The notes beneath the pieces were generated by a model. The model was given only the letters and a program-made list of their open reading frames with translations, had not been told where the DNA came from and did no database searches. From Streptococcus peroris ATCC 700780 (GTDB lineage: Bacteria > Bacillota > Bacilli > Lactobacillales > Streptococcaceae), in contig NZ_GL732463.1 of assembly GCF_000187585.1 (NCBI RefSeq), positions 25,512-89,511 of the forward strand: a stretch of DNA of 64,000 bases. The letters are read 5' to 3'. How positions within the stretch are numbered: position 1 is the first letter of the stretch; every line of letters starts with the position of its first letter. A program made the position numbers and the translations under genes. Positions 7,639 to 15,930 of the stretch are shown here, in pieces.

Positions 7639-7857
7639 ATGATTAACATTGTTAATAATATGACTCGTCTGACATCTGAGCAAAAGAAGATGACTATACA
7701 GGTTTTTTTCAAGTTATTTAATGCTCAATTTGATGTTTTCAAGAGTTATCTTCCAAAGCCCATTCAGAAGGTCGAAGGTAAAGTGGAACATTTTGCCAAA
7801 AGTGCATTTTCAAATATTACAGGAGTTTTCAAAAAATCTAAACGAACAGGTAAATAA
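7639..7857 (+). CDS. Possible small protein of about 72 aa (doubtful)
   Basis: An open frame runs from TTG 7621 or ATG 7639 to 7857 between two terminators. The product is basic and partly amphipathic (MINIVNNMTRL at the start, VFKKSKRTGK at the end). There is no convincing Shine-Dalgarno sequence before 7639 or before the internal ATG at 7660. A possible promoter (TTGACA at 7621, TAACAT at 7644) overlaps the first codons, with an inverted repeat ATTAAC-ATT-GTTAAT at 7642-7656. I do not recognise the protein; it may be real with the 7660 start or may be chance. Confidence 0.35.
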   Translation: MINIVNNMTRLTSEQKKMTIQVFFKLFNAQFDVFKSYLPKPIQKVEGKVEHFAKSAFSNITGVFKKSKRTGK

Positions 7858-7910
7858 TTCTTGTGTGAAATTTCAAGACCGCTCCTATGACCTTGCCGCA
7901 AGATATAAAA

Positions 7911-7944
7911 TCCCAGCTATCTAGGGATAGCTGGGACTTTTTTT
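7911..7944. terminator. Bidirectional terminator
   Basis: The stem TCCCAGCTATC / GATAGCTGGGA with loop TAGG is followed by Ts on the plus strand and T-rich sequence on the minus strand, and lies between convergent units. Confidence 0.85.
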
Positions 7945-8899
7945 ATAAGTAGGCTAGGATTCGTAGATATTCAAAAACTAGAGTCATTTCTGCTAGGAAG
8001 AAGAGAAATAGGATACCACCGTTAACTAGAAATGCCAAAAGAAGGCGATAGAAGGGATCAGTTTGGCTATCTTTACTTGGTCTTGAGATGGTATAGAGGT
8101 TGGCAAGAAGTACCAGACCAATGCTAATGAGGCAAAGAAGAGCCGCAAAGCGTAGACTATTAAAGAAGGCAAAGAAACTGGCAATACCTGTGAGCAGGAG
8201 AGGAAGGGCGAAGAGTCTGCTGTACTCTTGCAAGGATTTTTCCAGCGTCCAGTCATTGTCCTGATTGACAAAACGTTTAACTACAAATCCACCCATAAGG
8301 ATAGAAAAGAAGAATAAACTTGTCGCTACCAAGATGGAGAAGATAGAAAAGAGATTCAGTGAAGGGAACTGCTCGCTGACATGAGAGTTGATAGCCGCCA
8401 TATGGCCGTAGTAGTTATGCTTGATATGATAAATCGCGCAGAAGAAACTAAGAGCAGAAAAGATAGTCAGCAGGGCAAAGGTATTATAACTATGTTTTTT
8501 ATCTGTATCAATGCTTGTTGTCGGTTCTTTAAGGGCACCTTGTAGCCAAAACCAAAGATCAGCCAGTTCTTCTTTGAATACTGCGAATAGTGCTGTTTTG
8601 GTAGATACAGAATCTGGTAAAAACGGGCTTTCCAAAGATTGACTTTTCTGAGAAGCTTCTTTAACAGGTTCTTCTGACTCGTCTATCTTTTCTGATTTTT
8701 CAGCGAGTTCTTCAGTCTCTACAGTTTCTTCGCTAGTTTCCTTATCTTCTGGATTGGCTTGAGGATTTTCCTCAACTACTGGCGCCTCGTCTCTTGTCTC
8801 TGAATCTTCTTCAAGGAGAACTGAGTCGGATGGGCTATCTTTTTTATCATTGTTGGCTGTTTTTTCGAAATCAGCACTTTCAAACCATTCTTGAGTCAT
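7943..8899 (-). CDS. Multi-pass membrane protein with acidic N-terminal region
   Basis: This 318-aa protein has a long Glu/Ser/Asp-rich cytoplasmic N terminus (residues 1 to about 100), then FKEELADLWFWLQGALKEPT and about five hydrophobic segments between residues 140 and 318. It resembles streptococcal DUF6574-type proteins of unknown function. The start follows GGGAGGT, a strong SD. It lies 88 bases downstream of the padR/DUF1700/DUF4097 operon on the same strand with no strong terminator between, so it may be the last gene of that unit. No catalytic motif is visible. Confidence 0.82.
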   Translation of the reverse strand: MTQEWFESADFEKTANNDKKDSPSDSVLLEEDSETRDEAPVVEENPQANPEDKETSEETVETEELAEKSEKIDESEEPVKEASQKSQSLESPFLPDSVSTKTALFAVFKEELADLWFWLQGALKEPTTSIDTDKKHSYNTFALLTIFSALSFFCAIYHIKHNYYGHMAAINSHVSEQFPSLNLFSIFSILVATSLFFFSILMGGFVVKRFVNQDNDWTLEKSLQEYSRLFALPLLLTGIASFFAFFNSLRFAALLCLISIGLVLLANLYTISRPSKDSQTDPFYRLLLAFLVNGGILFLFFLAEMTLVFEYLRILAYL

Positions 8900-8987
8900 A
8901 ATAGACCTCCCTTTTTTTGATTAATTTTTGAGTAGTAACTACTAGTTGTCTTTATTCATGATTTCTATAAGAAAGCAAGCGATCTTA

Positions 8988-9905
8988 TTATGGGAAATAG
9001 ATATTTTGATTAGATTTTGCGACGAGGAGATCTTGCGTATCTTTTTTTTCTGTTTTGTAAGGGTTCGCTAATGCTTCACCTTTACTACCTCCCCTAGGTA
9101 TGTCACGTCTGTCTCGATGCCAACGATAGATATCACCATGTTCAGCAGAAAATTCAAGATTGATTCGATCAAGTTCCTTCTGAGATAACTCGAGTGAGAT
9201 ATCTTTTCTTGCCTCGAATTCCACACGACCATGCACTTGGATATCGTCTGCCTTGATATGTTCATGATCTGCTTGGATGCGGCTATCTGTTAGACTGGTT
9301 TCAAATACATTGACAATTCCAACTGTGGTTAGTTGGCTATTTTTAATCTCGCTATCAGTGATACGAAGGAGATATCCATTTGACAGAATCTTGGCATTGC
9401 TGAGTTTTGCATTAGCAATTGAAAGGATACGATGGTTTACCTGGGCAGTTAGATTTTTTAAGTCTTTTCCTCTTGGTAATGAGAGAACAACTTCATCATT
9501 GCGGCTAGAAATTCCGCTTGCGATAAAGAGAATACCCTCGATACTAGAACCTATAGAGCGACGTGTAGTTGACTTGGTGTCAGTTATTTCAAGACTTTTC
9601 TCTTTGATAGAGTGTTGAAGATTTTCTTTTTCAGAGATGGTTGGATGATACTGAAGGTGAATCTTATCATCGTTTGACTCCGTAATGACGAGCGAATGTT
9701 CTGTTAGTGAGATGTTTAGATTTTCAATATCTTGATCAAAAACGAGTTCTTCCATTCGACTTTCAAATACTGGATTTTGAGACATTGCAAGGAGGCTTCT
9801 GACACCATCTGTTTGGATCCCGATGATCATCATGGAAAAACCAATGATACTAGTAACAACACCAAAGATAAGAAATCCTTTTGTCCATTTACGCATGTCT
9901 TTCAC
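8988..9905 (-). CDS. DUF4097-family beta-repeat protein
   Basis: This 305-aa protein has one N-terminal membrane helix (FLIFGVVTSIIGFSMMIIGI, about residues 11-30) and a predicted beta-helical outer region in which short strands repeat (NLTAQVNHRILSIANAKLSN, LLRITDSEIKNSQL), typical of DUF4097/DUF2807 adhesin-like proteins. It overlaps the upstream DUF1700 gene by 17 bases, which implies translational coupling. PadR, a HAAS-type membrane protein and DUF4097 together are a recurrent Firmicute trio, probably linked to envelope stress or antimicrobial sensing; that role is inference. Confidence 0.85.
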   Translation of the reverse strand: MKDMRKWTKGFLIFGVVTSIIGFSMMIIGIQTDGVRSLLAMSQNPVFESRMEELVFDQDIENLNISLTEHSLVITESNDDKIHLQYHPTISEKENLQHSIKEKSLEITDTKSTTRRSIGSSIEGILFIASGISSRNDEVVLSLPRGKDLKNLTAQVNHRILSIANAKLSNAKILSNGYLLRITDSEIKNSQLTTVGIVNVFETSLTDSRIQADHEHIKADDIQVHGRVEFEARKDISLELSQKELDRINLEFSAEHGDIYRWHRDRRDIPRGGSKGEALANPYKTEKKDTQDLLVAKSNQNIYFP

Positions 9906-10482
9906 CTCTCTTTCCTCTATTAAGAATCCATTGGATGAGTCGAAGGACTAGTAATCCAAAGAAACGTGCTACATAGGAAGTGGCTAGTAAGACTAGGGAT
10001 GAAGCTCCAATAGCTAGCAAACCTCCACCAAAAACCAGCACAAAAGCAGATGTAGACTCGGTGAGAACGTAGAAACTTTCAAATAGGAGAATAGCTCCGA
10101 GCACAAGTCCACTGATAGATACAGCAAAGAAGGCTAAAAGTACGCTGACAGCTGCGATAAAAATCCCAATGATAGCCATAATAAGACCAATTGCCACAGG
10201 AATCCCAATAGGAGCCACAAGAAGTGCAAGGATTGCGATTTGTAAAACTTGACGGTTATTCTTGTTGGGACTCTCTTCATTGATTTTTTTATCAAGTAGT
10301 GTAGTCAGGATATCATGGGCAGCTTCTTTAGGGCTACCCAGACTAGCCATTAGCTCCTCCTCACTTTCTGGGCCAGCATCATCAAAGAGTTCTTTGAAGT
10401 AGTCCATGGCTTCGATGCGATCTGCTTGAGGAAGCTTCATAAGATAGGTTTCAAGCTGATTCAAATATTCAGTTCTTGTCAT
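9889..10482 (-). CDS. DUF1700 (HAAS-domain) membrane protein
   Basis: The N-terminal 60 residues (MTRTEYLNQLETYLMKLPQ, then EAMDYFKELFDDAG and SLGSPKEAAHDIL) match the HAAS/DUF1700 signature. The rest (197 aa in all) has four to five membrane segments. HAAS proteins usually accompany PadR-type repressors and are thought to act as their membrane partners, although the mechanism is unproven. The gene overlaps padR by 14 bases and the DUF4097 gene by 17, so the three are a tightly coupled operon. Confidence 0.9.
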   Translation of the reverse strand: MTRTEYLNQLETYLMKLPQADRIEAMDYFKELFDDAGPESEEELMASLGSPKEAAHDILTTLLDKKINEESPNKNNRQVLQIAILALLVAPIGIPVAIGLIMAIIGIFIAAVSVLLAFFAVSISGLVLGAILLFESFYVLTESTSAFVLVFGGGLLAIGASSLVLLATSYVARFFGLLVLRLIQWILNRGKRGERHA

Positions 10483-10795
10483 GGCGAATACTCCCTTCTA
10501 TGATGCCGTTGATAGTGTCAGTGTAGAGTGTCCATTCCTCTCGAAGGACAAACAGTTGTTCCTCTCCAATTTCTGTCAAGGAGTAGTACTTCCGCATCCG
10601 ACCTTGATATTCGCGAGAGTATGTAGTCAGATAGCGGTTGATTTCTAGTTTTTTCAGGATGGGGTAGAGGGTAGATTCCTTGATTTTGGCAATGAGTTTA
10701 ATGGTTTGACTAATTTCATAACCATAGGAATCCCCTTGCTCTAGGATAGCCAAGATGAGAAATTCAATCAAGGCCGATGATGTTGGGAAATACAT
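10469..10795 (-). CDS. PadR-family transcriptional regulator
   Basis: This 108-aa winged-helix protein carries the PadR core: LILAILEQGDSYGYEIS, the recognition region STLYPILKKLE, and the wing residues GRMRKYYSLTEIG. PadR proteins bind palindromic operators and usually repress their own operon. The start is well set by AAAGGAGGT seven bases upstream of ATG 10795. The leader between its promoter and ATG contains a perfect 16-bp AT palindrome (10821-10836), a plausible self-operator, and an exact cre motif (10864-10877) overlaps the -35 region. Confidence 0.93.
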   Translation of the reverse strand: MYFPTSSALIEFLILAILEQGDSYGYEISQTIKLIAKIKESTLYPILKKLEINRYLTTYSREYQGRMRKYYSLTEIGEEQLFVLREEWTLYTDTINGIIEGSIRHDKN

Positions 10796-10820
10796 GGGGC
10801 ACCTCCTTTTAATATATAAA

Positions 10821-10836
10821 AATTATATATATAATT
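10821..10836. promoter_or_regulatory. 16-bp palindrome, candidate PadR operator
   Basis: AATTATATATATAATT is a perfect palindrome between the predicted transcription start and the SD of padR. Its position suits autorepression, although AT-rich palindromes can arise by chance. Confidence 0.4.
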
Positions 10837-10849
10837 ATTCTACACATAT

Positions 10850-10878
10850 ATCATACAACTAAATGATAGCGCTGTCAA
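10850..10878 (-). promoter_or_regulatory. padR operon promoter
   Basis: On the minus strand TTGACA (10878-10873) is separated by 17 bp from TATGAT (10855-10850). Confidence 0.8.
10864..10877. promoter_or_regulatory. Catabolite-responsive element (cre) in the padR promoter
   Basis: TGATAGCGCTGTCA matches the CcpA consensus TGWNANCGNTNWCA at every defined position and is a near-perfect palindrome. It overlaps the -35 box and spacer, a location that predicts repression by CcpA. Confidence 0.6.
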
Positions 10879-10903
10879 GACATATGTATAAAAATTTTAC
10901 ATA

Positions 10904-10934
10904 TAAAAAATCTCCTAGTAAAAACTAGAAGATT
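10904..10934 (-). terminator. Terminator after the MFS gene
   Basis: Read on the minus strand, AATCTTCTAGT / ACTAGGAGATT form a stem with a TTTT loop (one mismatch), followed by Ts. Confidence 0.8.
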
Positions 10935-12099
10935 AGAGGATTTTATCAGCTCTATCCACCATAAAGAGGGCGATTGTCATAATGATATCAATAATTAGAA
11001 GAGCCAGTACAGCTGGGATCCAAGAATGGAAAAAGTCAAAACTGTAACCAAAGAGAGTTGGTCCAAAGGCTGCTAGAATGTAGCCACCAGTCTGGGCAAG
11101 GCCAGATAATTGGGCCGTCTTTTCAGGAGAACTGGTTTTGATGGAGAAGCAAACCATGAGATAAGGGAAAAGTGCGCTACAGGCAGTACCAATCAAGAGC
11201 TGCGCTACTAACCAGTACAAGAAACTATTGCTTGAGTATAGAAGCATAGCAATTCCAAGCATACCAGCAAGGGAGATGACTGTTAACATGATTTGACGGT
11301 GACGATTAGACAAACGAGTCGTTAAACTTGGAATAGTCATGGAGAAGGGGATACTAATCAATGAAAAGATAGAAGCCAGAAGGCCAGCGTTCGTATGAGA
11401 CAGGCCTGCACTGATGGCCATTGTTGGTAACCAGGTCATGCTGGTATAGAAGAGTAAGGATTGAAGCCCACCGAAAATAATGATTGCCCAAACTTGCTTG
11501 CTTTTTAGGATATTCTCTTTTTTTTGCTTTTTCTTTTGCCCTTCTAGAAAATGATTGTGGCTCTGGTTAGGGAGCCAGACAAATAAAGTTAGTAGGCAGA
11601 CCAAGGATAAGCAGAGAATCAAGCCTTTCCAAGATGTTGCCTGAGTAATGGGTACAGAGAGGTAGGAAGCTAGTGCAGTCGCGATTCCCATGGTTGTCAC
11701 ATAAACCGTTGTCAGGAAGCTAATTTTTTGCGGGTAGTTAGCCTGAATCATGCTAGGAAGAAGTACGTTAAAAATAGCAACACTTGCTCCGATGAGTAAG
11801 GTTCCTAGATAAAGTAATGGAAGATTAAAGATACGGATTACTGAACCTACAGTCAAGATGAGAAGACTATAGGTGAAAAGGTGTTCTAGCCCAATCTTTT
11901 GAGCAAAACGAGTTGCAACAGAGGAGAAAAGGGCGAACATCAATAGAGGAAGGCTGGTCAAGACTCCAAGCGAGCTGACCTCAACTCCTAAACCTTGAGC
12001 AATATCTCCCAAAACAGTTGGTAAAGCTGTAAAAGGAGCTCTTAAGACCGCTCCGATTAAGACAATTCCTAAAACAAAAAAGAGAGAACGTTTTTTCAT
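10933..12099 (-). CDS. MFS transporter, CynX/NimT-like
   Basis: This 388-aa protein has about twelve membrane helices and a central basic loop (EGQKKKQKKEN) between the two six-helix halves. The N-terminal signature GIVLIGAVLRAPFTALPTVL and the overall pattern fit the CynX/NimT (cyanate/nitroimidazole-like) branch of the major facilitator superfamily. Substrate is unknown. It is transcribed alone from a consensus promoter at 12134-12162 and ends at its own terminator. An inverted repeat AAGCTA-N10-TAGCTT (12112-12133) lies between the promoter and the ATG and could be an operator. Confidence 0.88.
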   Translation of the reverse strand: MKKRSLFFVLGIVLIGAVLRAPFTALPTVLGDIAQGLGVEVSSLGVLTSLPLLMFALFSSVATRFAQKIGLEHLFTYSLLILTVGSVIRIFNLPLLYLGTLLIGASVAIFNVLLPSMIQANYPQKISFLTTVYVTTMGIATALASYLSVPITQATSWKGLILCLSLVCLLTLFVWLPNQSHNHFLEGQKKKQKKENILKSKQVWAIIIFGGLQSLLFYTSMTWLPTMAISAGLSHTNAGLLASIFSLISIPFSMTIPSLTTRLSNRHRQIMLTVISLAGMLGIAMLLYSSNSFLYWLVAQLLIGTACSALFPYLMVCFSIKTSSPEKTAQLSGLAQTGGYILAAFGPTLFGYSFDFFHSWIPAVLALLIIDIIMTIALFMVDRADKIL

Positions 12100-12111
12100 G
12101 TGAACCTTTCC

Positions 12112-12133
12112 AAGCTAACTTTGATAATAGCTT
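12112..12133. promoter_or_regulatory. Inverted repeat in the MFS gene leader
   Basis: AAGCTA and TAGCTT are separated by 10 bp just downstream of the MFS promoter. An operator role is inference. Confidence 0.3.
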
Positions 12134-12162
12134 ATTTTAAGTTTTTTTCCTATAGATGTCAA
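12134..12162 (-). promoter_or_regulatory. Promoter of the MFS gene
   Basis: On the minus strand TTGACA (12162-12157), a 17-bp spacer and TAAAAT (12139-12134). Confidence 0.8.
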
Positions 12163-12273
12163 GATGGCGTGACAAGATTCGCTTCTTAGTTGGAAAATCA
12201 TTGAAAAAAGTTTGCGAGATTTACTAGTTTTTTTTCTGGTATTCAAATAAAAATAGGAAAGTCAGGAAATTTG

Positions 12274-12282
12274 TGATAAAAT
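12274..12282 (+). promoter_or_regulatory. Extended -10 of the GT2 gene
   Basis: TGA-TAAAAT lies about 30 bp before the GTG start of the glycosyltransferase gene. Confidence 0.6.
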
Positions 12283-12311
12283 AGTGACAGAAAATAATTA
12301 GGAGACTGTAA

Positions 12312-13346
12312 GTGATTCAACAAATCGATAATTTAATTGTCTCTATTGTGATTAGTGCTTATAATGAAGAGAAGTACTTACCGGACTTAATTGAAGATTT
12401 AAAAAGACAGACATACAATAAAGAAAATATTGAAATTTTATTTATCAATGCAATGTCTACGGATAAGACAACCGATATTATTCAGAAATTTATTTCTGAG
12501 AACTCTGAATTTAGGTCAATTAGATTGTATGATAACCCTAAAAAGAATCAAGCAAGTGGTTTTAATTTAGGAATTAAGAACTCTAACGGAGACCTTATTT
12601 TAAAGATTGATGCCCATTCCAAAGTCACAGAAGATTTTGTGAAAAATAATGTTGAGCTCATCAATCAGGGTGAATATGTCTGTGGGGGGCCTAGACCAAC
12701 GCTTGTTGAAGGTGAGGGGAAATGGTCAGAAGCTTTACATATAGTTGAAGAAAATATGTTTGGAAGCAGTATCGCAGATTATCGCAATAGTTCTCAAGAC
12801 AGATATGTTTCTTCTATTTTTCATGGTATGTACCGTCGAGAAGTTTTTGAACAAGTTGGCTTGGTCGATGAACAACTTGGAAGAACAGAAGACAATGAAC
12901 TTCATTACCGTATCAGAAATTACGGATATAAAATAAGATTTAGTCCTAATGTTTTATCTTATCAATATATTCGACCAACATTTAAAAAGATGCTCCAACA
13001 AAAGTATTCAAATGGTCTATGGATTGGCTTGACAACTCATGTAAAGCCAAGATGCCTATCAATCTTTCATTATGTTCCCTTTGCTTTTGTGCTAAGCATT
13101 TTGGTAAGTGCTATGTTACTACCTTTTTCACCATTGTTTGTAGTGCTTCTGTTTGCAGTATATAGTTTACTTGTAACATCTTTGACGATACTTGCCTTAT
13201 TGAAACATAAAAACGAAGTATTATTGTTAATGCCTGCTATGTTATTTTCAATCCATTTTGCCTACGGGATAGGAACATTGGTTGGGCTAATTAAAGGTTT
13301 CAAATGGAAAAAAAGTTACAGCTACGACATTCAATATTTAAGTTGA
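12312..13346 (+). CDS. Membrane-bound family 2 glycosyltransferase
   Basis: This GT2 enzyme (344 aa) starts at GTG 12312 after an AGGAG SD. Residues about 10-240 are the GT-A catalytic fold with the nucleotide-binding start (VSIVISAYNEEKYL), a DxD-like motif (LKIDAHSK) and a distal acidic motif (RTEDNELHYRIRNYG). The last 100 residues hold two to three membrane helices, as in ExoA-like polymer glycosyltransferases. It lies 48 bases upstream of a FlaA1-type sugar dehydratase, so the pair probably makes or modifies a surface glycan. The acceptor is unknown. Confidence 0.88.
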   Translation: MIQQIDNLIVSIVISAYNEEKYLPDLIEDLKRQTYNKENIEILFINAMSTDKTTDIIQKFISENSEFRSIRLYDNPKKNQASGFNLGIKNSNGDLILKIDAHSKVTEDFVKNNVELINQGEYVCGGPRPTLVEGEGKWSEALHIVEENMFGSSIADYRNSSQDRYVSSIFHGMYRREVFEQVGLVDEQLGRTEDNELHYRIRNYGYKIRFSPNVLSYQYIRPTFKKMLQQKYSNGLWIGLTTHVKPRCLSIFHYVPFAFVLSILVSAMLLPFSPLFVVLLFAVYSLLVTSLTILALLKHKNEVLLLMPAMLFSIHFAYGIGTLVGLIKGFKWKKSYSYDIQYLS

Positions 13347-13394
13347 GAATGCTCACATGCAAAAAATTTCTCTGTGTAGGAGGATACCATTCAC

Positions 13395-15245
13395 ATGAAT
13401 AAAAAAATGACAGATTATGTAATTGATCTGGTTGAAGTATTAAATAAACAACAAAAACAAATTTTTTGGGGATTTTTTGATATAGCCAGCATGGTTTCCT
13501 CAATTATTGTTTCCTATATTCTATTTTATGGGTTGATTAATCCAACCCCAGCAGATTATGTTATTTACACAGGTCTGACATTTCTTTTCTACCAGATTAT
13601 GATTGGATTCTGGGGGCTTAATGCTAGTATTAGTCGATACAGCAAGATTACAGATTTCATGAAGATTTTCTTCGGAGTGACCATCAGTAGTATTTTATCT
13701 TATATTATTTGCTATGCTTTCTTACCACTCTTTTCTGTTCGCTTTATCGTACTCTTTATCCTATTAACAACCTTCTTGATTCTATTTCCTCGTATCACTT
13801 GGCAGTTGATTTACTCAAGACGTAAAAAGGGAAATGGAGAAGGAGAACACCGACGTACCTTCTTGATTGGTGCTGGTGATGGTGGTGCGCTCTTCATGAA
13901 CAGCTACCAACATCCTACTAGTGACCTTGAATTGGTTGGGATTCTAGATAATGATGAAAAGAAAAAGGGACAAAAACTTGGGAAAATCCCAGTTTTAGGT
14001 TCTTATAATGATCTACCAGAATTGGCCAAGCGTTATAGAGTTGAAAAAGTTGTCGTTGCGATTCCGTCTTTAGATCCATCTGAATATGAACGAATCCTAC
14101 AAATGTGTAATCATACCGGCTTGAAATGCTATAAGATGCCGATGATTGAGTCAGTTGTGCAAGGCATCCAGCCTCAAGCAGGTGGTTTCCAGAAAATTGA
14201 TATTACGGACCTTTTAGGACGTAAAGAGATTCGACTTGATGAATCGCATCTGGGTTCTGAAATCACTGGTAAGACAATACTCGTGACTGGTGCTGGAGGT
14301 TCAATTGGATCTGAAATTTGTCGCCAAGTCAGTCGCTTTAATCCTGAACGTGTCATTTTGCTCGGTCATGGAGAAAACTCCATTTATCTGATTTACCATG
14401 AATTGATTCGTAAATTCCAGGAGATTGATTTTGTGCCTGTCATCGCCGATATTCAAGATTACGATCGTTTGCTTCAAGTTTTCGAACAATACGAACCAGC
14501 TATTGTGTATCATGCTGCAGCCCATAAACATGTTCCAATGATGGAACGCAATCCCAAAGAAGCCTTTAAGAATAATATCCTTGGAACTTATAATGTCGCT
14601 AGAGCGGTTGATGCTGCAAGAGTACCAAAAATGGTCATGATTTCGACAGATAAGGCCGTTAATCCACCAAATGTGATGGGAGCAACTAAACGTGTGGCTG
14701 AGTTGATTGTTACAGGCTTTAACCAACGTAGCCAATCAACCTACTGTGCGGTGCGTTTTGGTAATGTTCTCGGTAGTCGAGGTAGTGTGATTCCTGTCTT
14801 TGAACGTCAGATTGCTGAAGGTGGTCCTGTAACGGTAACAGATTTCCGAATGACTCGTTACTTTATGACCATTCCAGAAGCTAGTCGTTTGGTGATTCAT
14901 GCGGGAGCTTATGCCAAGGATGGTGAAGTCTTTATCCTTGATATGGGTAAACCTGTACGCATTTACGATTTGGCTAAGAAAATGGTTCTACTCAGTGGTC
15001 ATACTGAAAATGAAATTCCAATCGTAGAAGTAGGTATTCGCCCAGGTGAAAAACTATACGAAGAGTTGCTTGTATCAACTGAATTAGTTGATAATCAAGT
15101 AATGGACAAAATCTTTGTTGGTAAAGTAAATGTGATGCCTCTAGAGATGATCAGCCAGAAAATTGAAGAGTTTCGTACCTTGCAGGGTTCTGAATTGAAG
15201 AGAGCAATCATAGCTTTTGCTAATGAAACAACACATGTTGACTAA
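13395..15245 (+). CDS. Membrane-bound UDP-sugar 4,6-dehydratase (FlaA1/CapD/PglF type)
   Basis: This 616-aa protein has four N-terminal membrane helices (about residues 25-135), a first Rossmann-like domain (RTFLIGAGDGGALFMNSY) and a second, catalytic NAD(P) domain starting at about residue 290 (ILVTGAGGSIGSEICRQ). The active site carries STDKAVNPPNVMGATKR, where Met replaces the usual short-chain dehydrogenase Tyr, as known for PglF/FlaA1 enzymes. The likely reaction is 4,6-dehydration of UDP-GlcNAc, the first step to diamino or deoxyamino sugars for cell-surface glycans. It is in an operon with the GT2 gene and ends at a terminator. Confidence 0.92.
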   Translation: MNKKMTDYVIDLVEVLNKQQKQIFWGFFDIASMVSSIIVSYILFYGLINPTPADYVIYTGLTFLFYQIMIGFWGLNASISRYSKITDFMKIFFGVTISSILSYIICYAFLPLFSVRFIVLFILLTTFLILFPRITWQLIYSRRKKGNGEGEHRRTFLIGAGDGGALFMNSYQHPTSDLELVGILDNDEKKKGQKLGKIPVLGSYNDLPELAKRYRVEKVVVAIPSLDPSEYERILQMCNHTGLKCYKMPMIESVVQGIQPQAGGFQKIDITDLLGRKEIRLDESHLGSEITGKTILVTGAGGSIGSEICRQVSRFNPERVILLGHGENSIYLIYHELIRKFQEIDFVPVIADIQDYDRLLQVFEQYEPAIVYHAAAHKHVPMMERNPKEAFKNNILGTYNVARAVDAARVPKMVMISTDKAVNPPNVMGATKRVAELIVTGFNQRSQSTYCAVRFGNVLGSRGSVIPVFERQIAEGGPVTVTDFRMTRYFMTIPEASRLVIHAGAYAKDGEVFILDMGKPVRIYDLAKKMVLLSGHTENEIPIVEVGIRPGEKLYEELLVSTELVDNQVMDKIFVGKVNVMPLEMISQKIEEFRTLQGSELKRAIIAFANETTHVD

Positions 15246-15252
15246 AATAGAT

Positions 15253-15305
15253 AAGATATTATCCGCGACTTCTTTTAGGGAAGGAGCAGATAGTATCTTT
15301 TTTTA
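15253..15305 (+). terminator. Terminator after the dehydratase gene
   Basis: The arms AAGATATTATC (15253-15263) and GATAGTATCTT (15289-15299) pair with one wobble and are followed by a long T run. Confidence 0.75.
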
Positions 15306-15341
15306 AAACTTAGAGTGAGCTTCCGTGAATCAGGCGCTTCC

Positions 15342-15370
15342 TTGTCAGGTATCGATACTTATGATAAAAT
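15342..15370 (+). promoter_or_regulatory. Promoter of DUF805 gene 1
   Basis: TTGTCA at 15342-15347, a 17-bp spacer, and TAAAAT at 15365-15370 with a TGA extended element. Confidence 0.75.
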
Positions 15371-15399
15371 ATAACAATAAAAGAAAATAGGAGTATTTT

Positions 15400-15753
15400 A
15401 TGATTAACGCAATTAAAAATTTCTTTAAAGGTTATGTAGATTTCTCTGGACGTTCAACACGCCCAGATTACTGGTGGATTTGGTTGGCAAACATCATTCT
15501 TTCTATTCCTTTCTACATGGCATACGCTAGTGTAATAGCAAATCCACATAGCGAAGCTGCTATTATGACTTTTGGCTTAACCGGATTTGTTTATCTCATT
15601 TTTGGTTTGGCACTTTTCTTGCCTGGACTTGCATTGACAGTTCGTCGCCTGCGTGACGCTGGTTTCCATTGGGCCCTTATTTTCGTTGGTTTTGTTCCGT
15701 TTGTTGGAAGTATCGCTCTTTTGGTGCTTCTAGCTATGCCAACAAAGGACTAA
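15400..15753 (+). CDS. DUF805 membrane protein 1
   Basis: This 117-aa protein begins with the DUF805 signature (NFFKGYVDFSGRSTRPDYWW) and has three hydrophobic helices plus the conserved LTVRRLRDAGFHWA. Function in streptococci is unknown. It is followed within 180 bases by a paralogue of similar size, each with a separate start signal, so this is a tandem duplication. The SD is AATAGGAG. Confidence 0.88.
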   Translation: MINAIKNFFKGYVDFSGRSTRPDYWWIWLANIILSIPFYMAYASVIANPHSEAAIMTFGLTGFVYLIFGLALFLPGLALTVRRLRDAGFHWALIFVGFVPFVGSIALLVLLAMPTKD

Positions 15754-15842
15754 CGATAAGTTTAACTTTCTGAAGAAAGATACAGGAACGAAGAAAATTC
15801 AATCTTGAATCGGGTTTCTTGAGTCTTGTTGGATAATTTACT

Positions 15843-15880
15843 AACACTCCCAAGTCTCTTACTAGATTTGGGAGTGTTCT
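15843..15880 (+). terminator. Hairpin after DUF805 gene 1
   Basis: A perfect 15-bp stem, AACACTCCCAAGTCT / AGATTTGGGAGTGTT, with a 6-base loop. The T tract that follows is poor, so termination may be incomplete. Confidence 0.65.
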
Positions 15881-15930
15881 ATAACTGAATAGTTAGTTAT
15901 ATTGGTGAAAATAAAAATTGGGAGAATCTC

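Noticed and set aside
14174..14735. Long antisense open frames within the dehydratase and other genes
   Set aside because: They are shadow frames of strongly conserved genes, lack SD signals and have unnatural composition.
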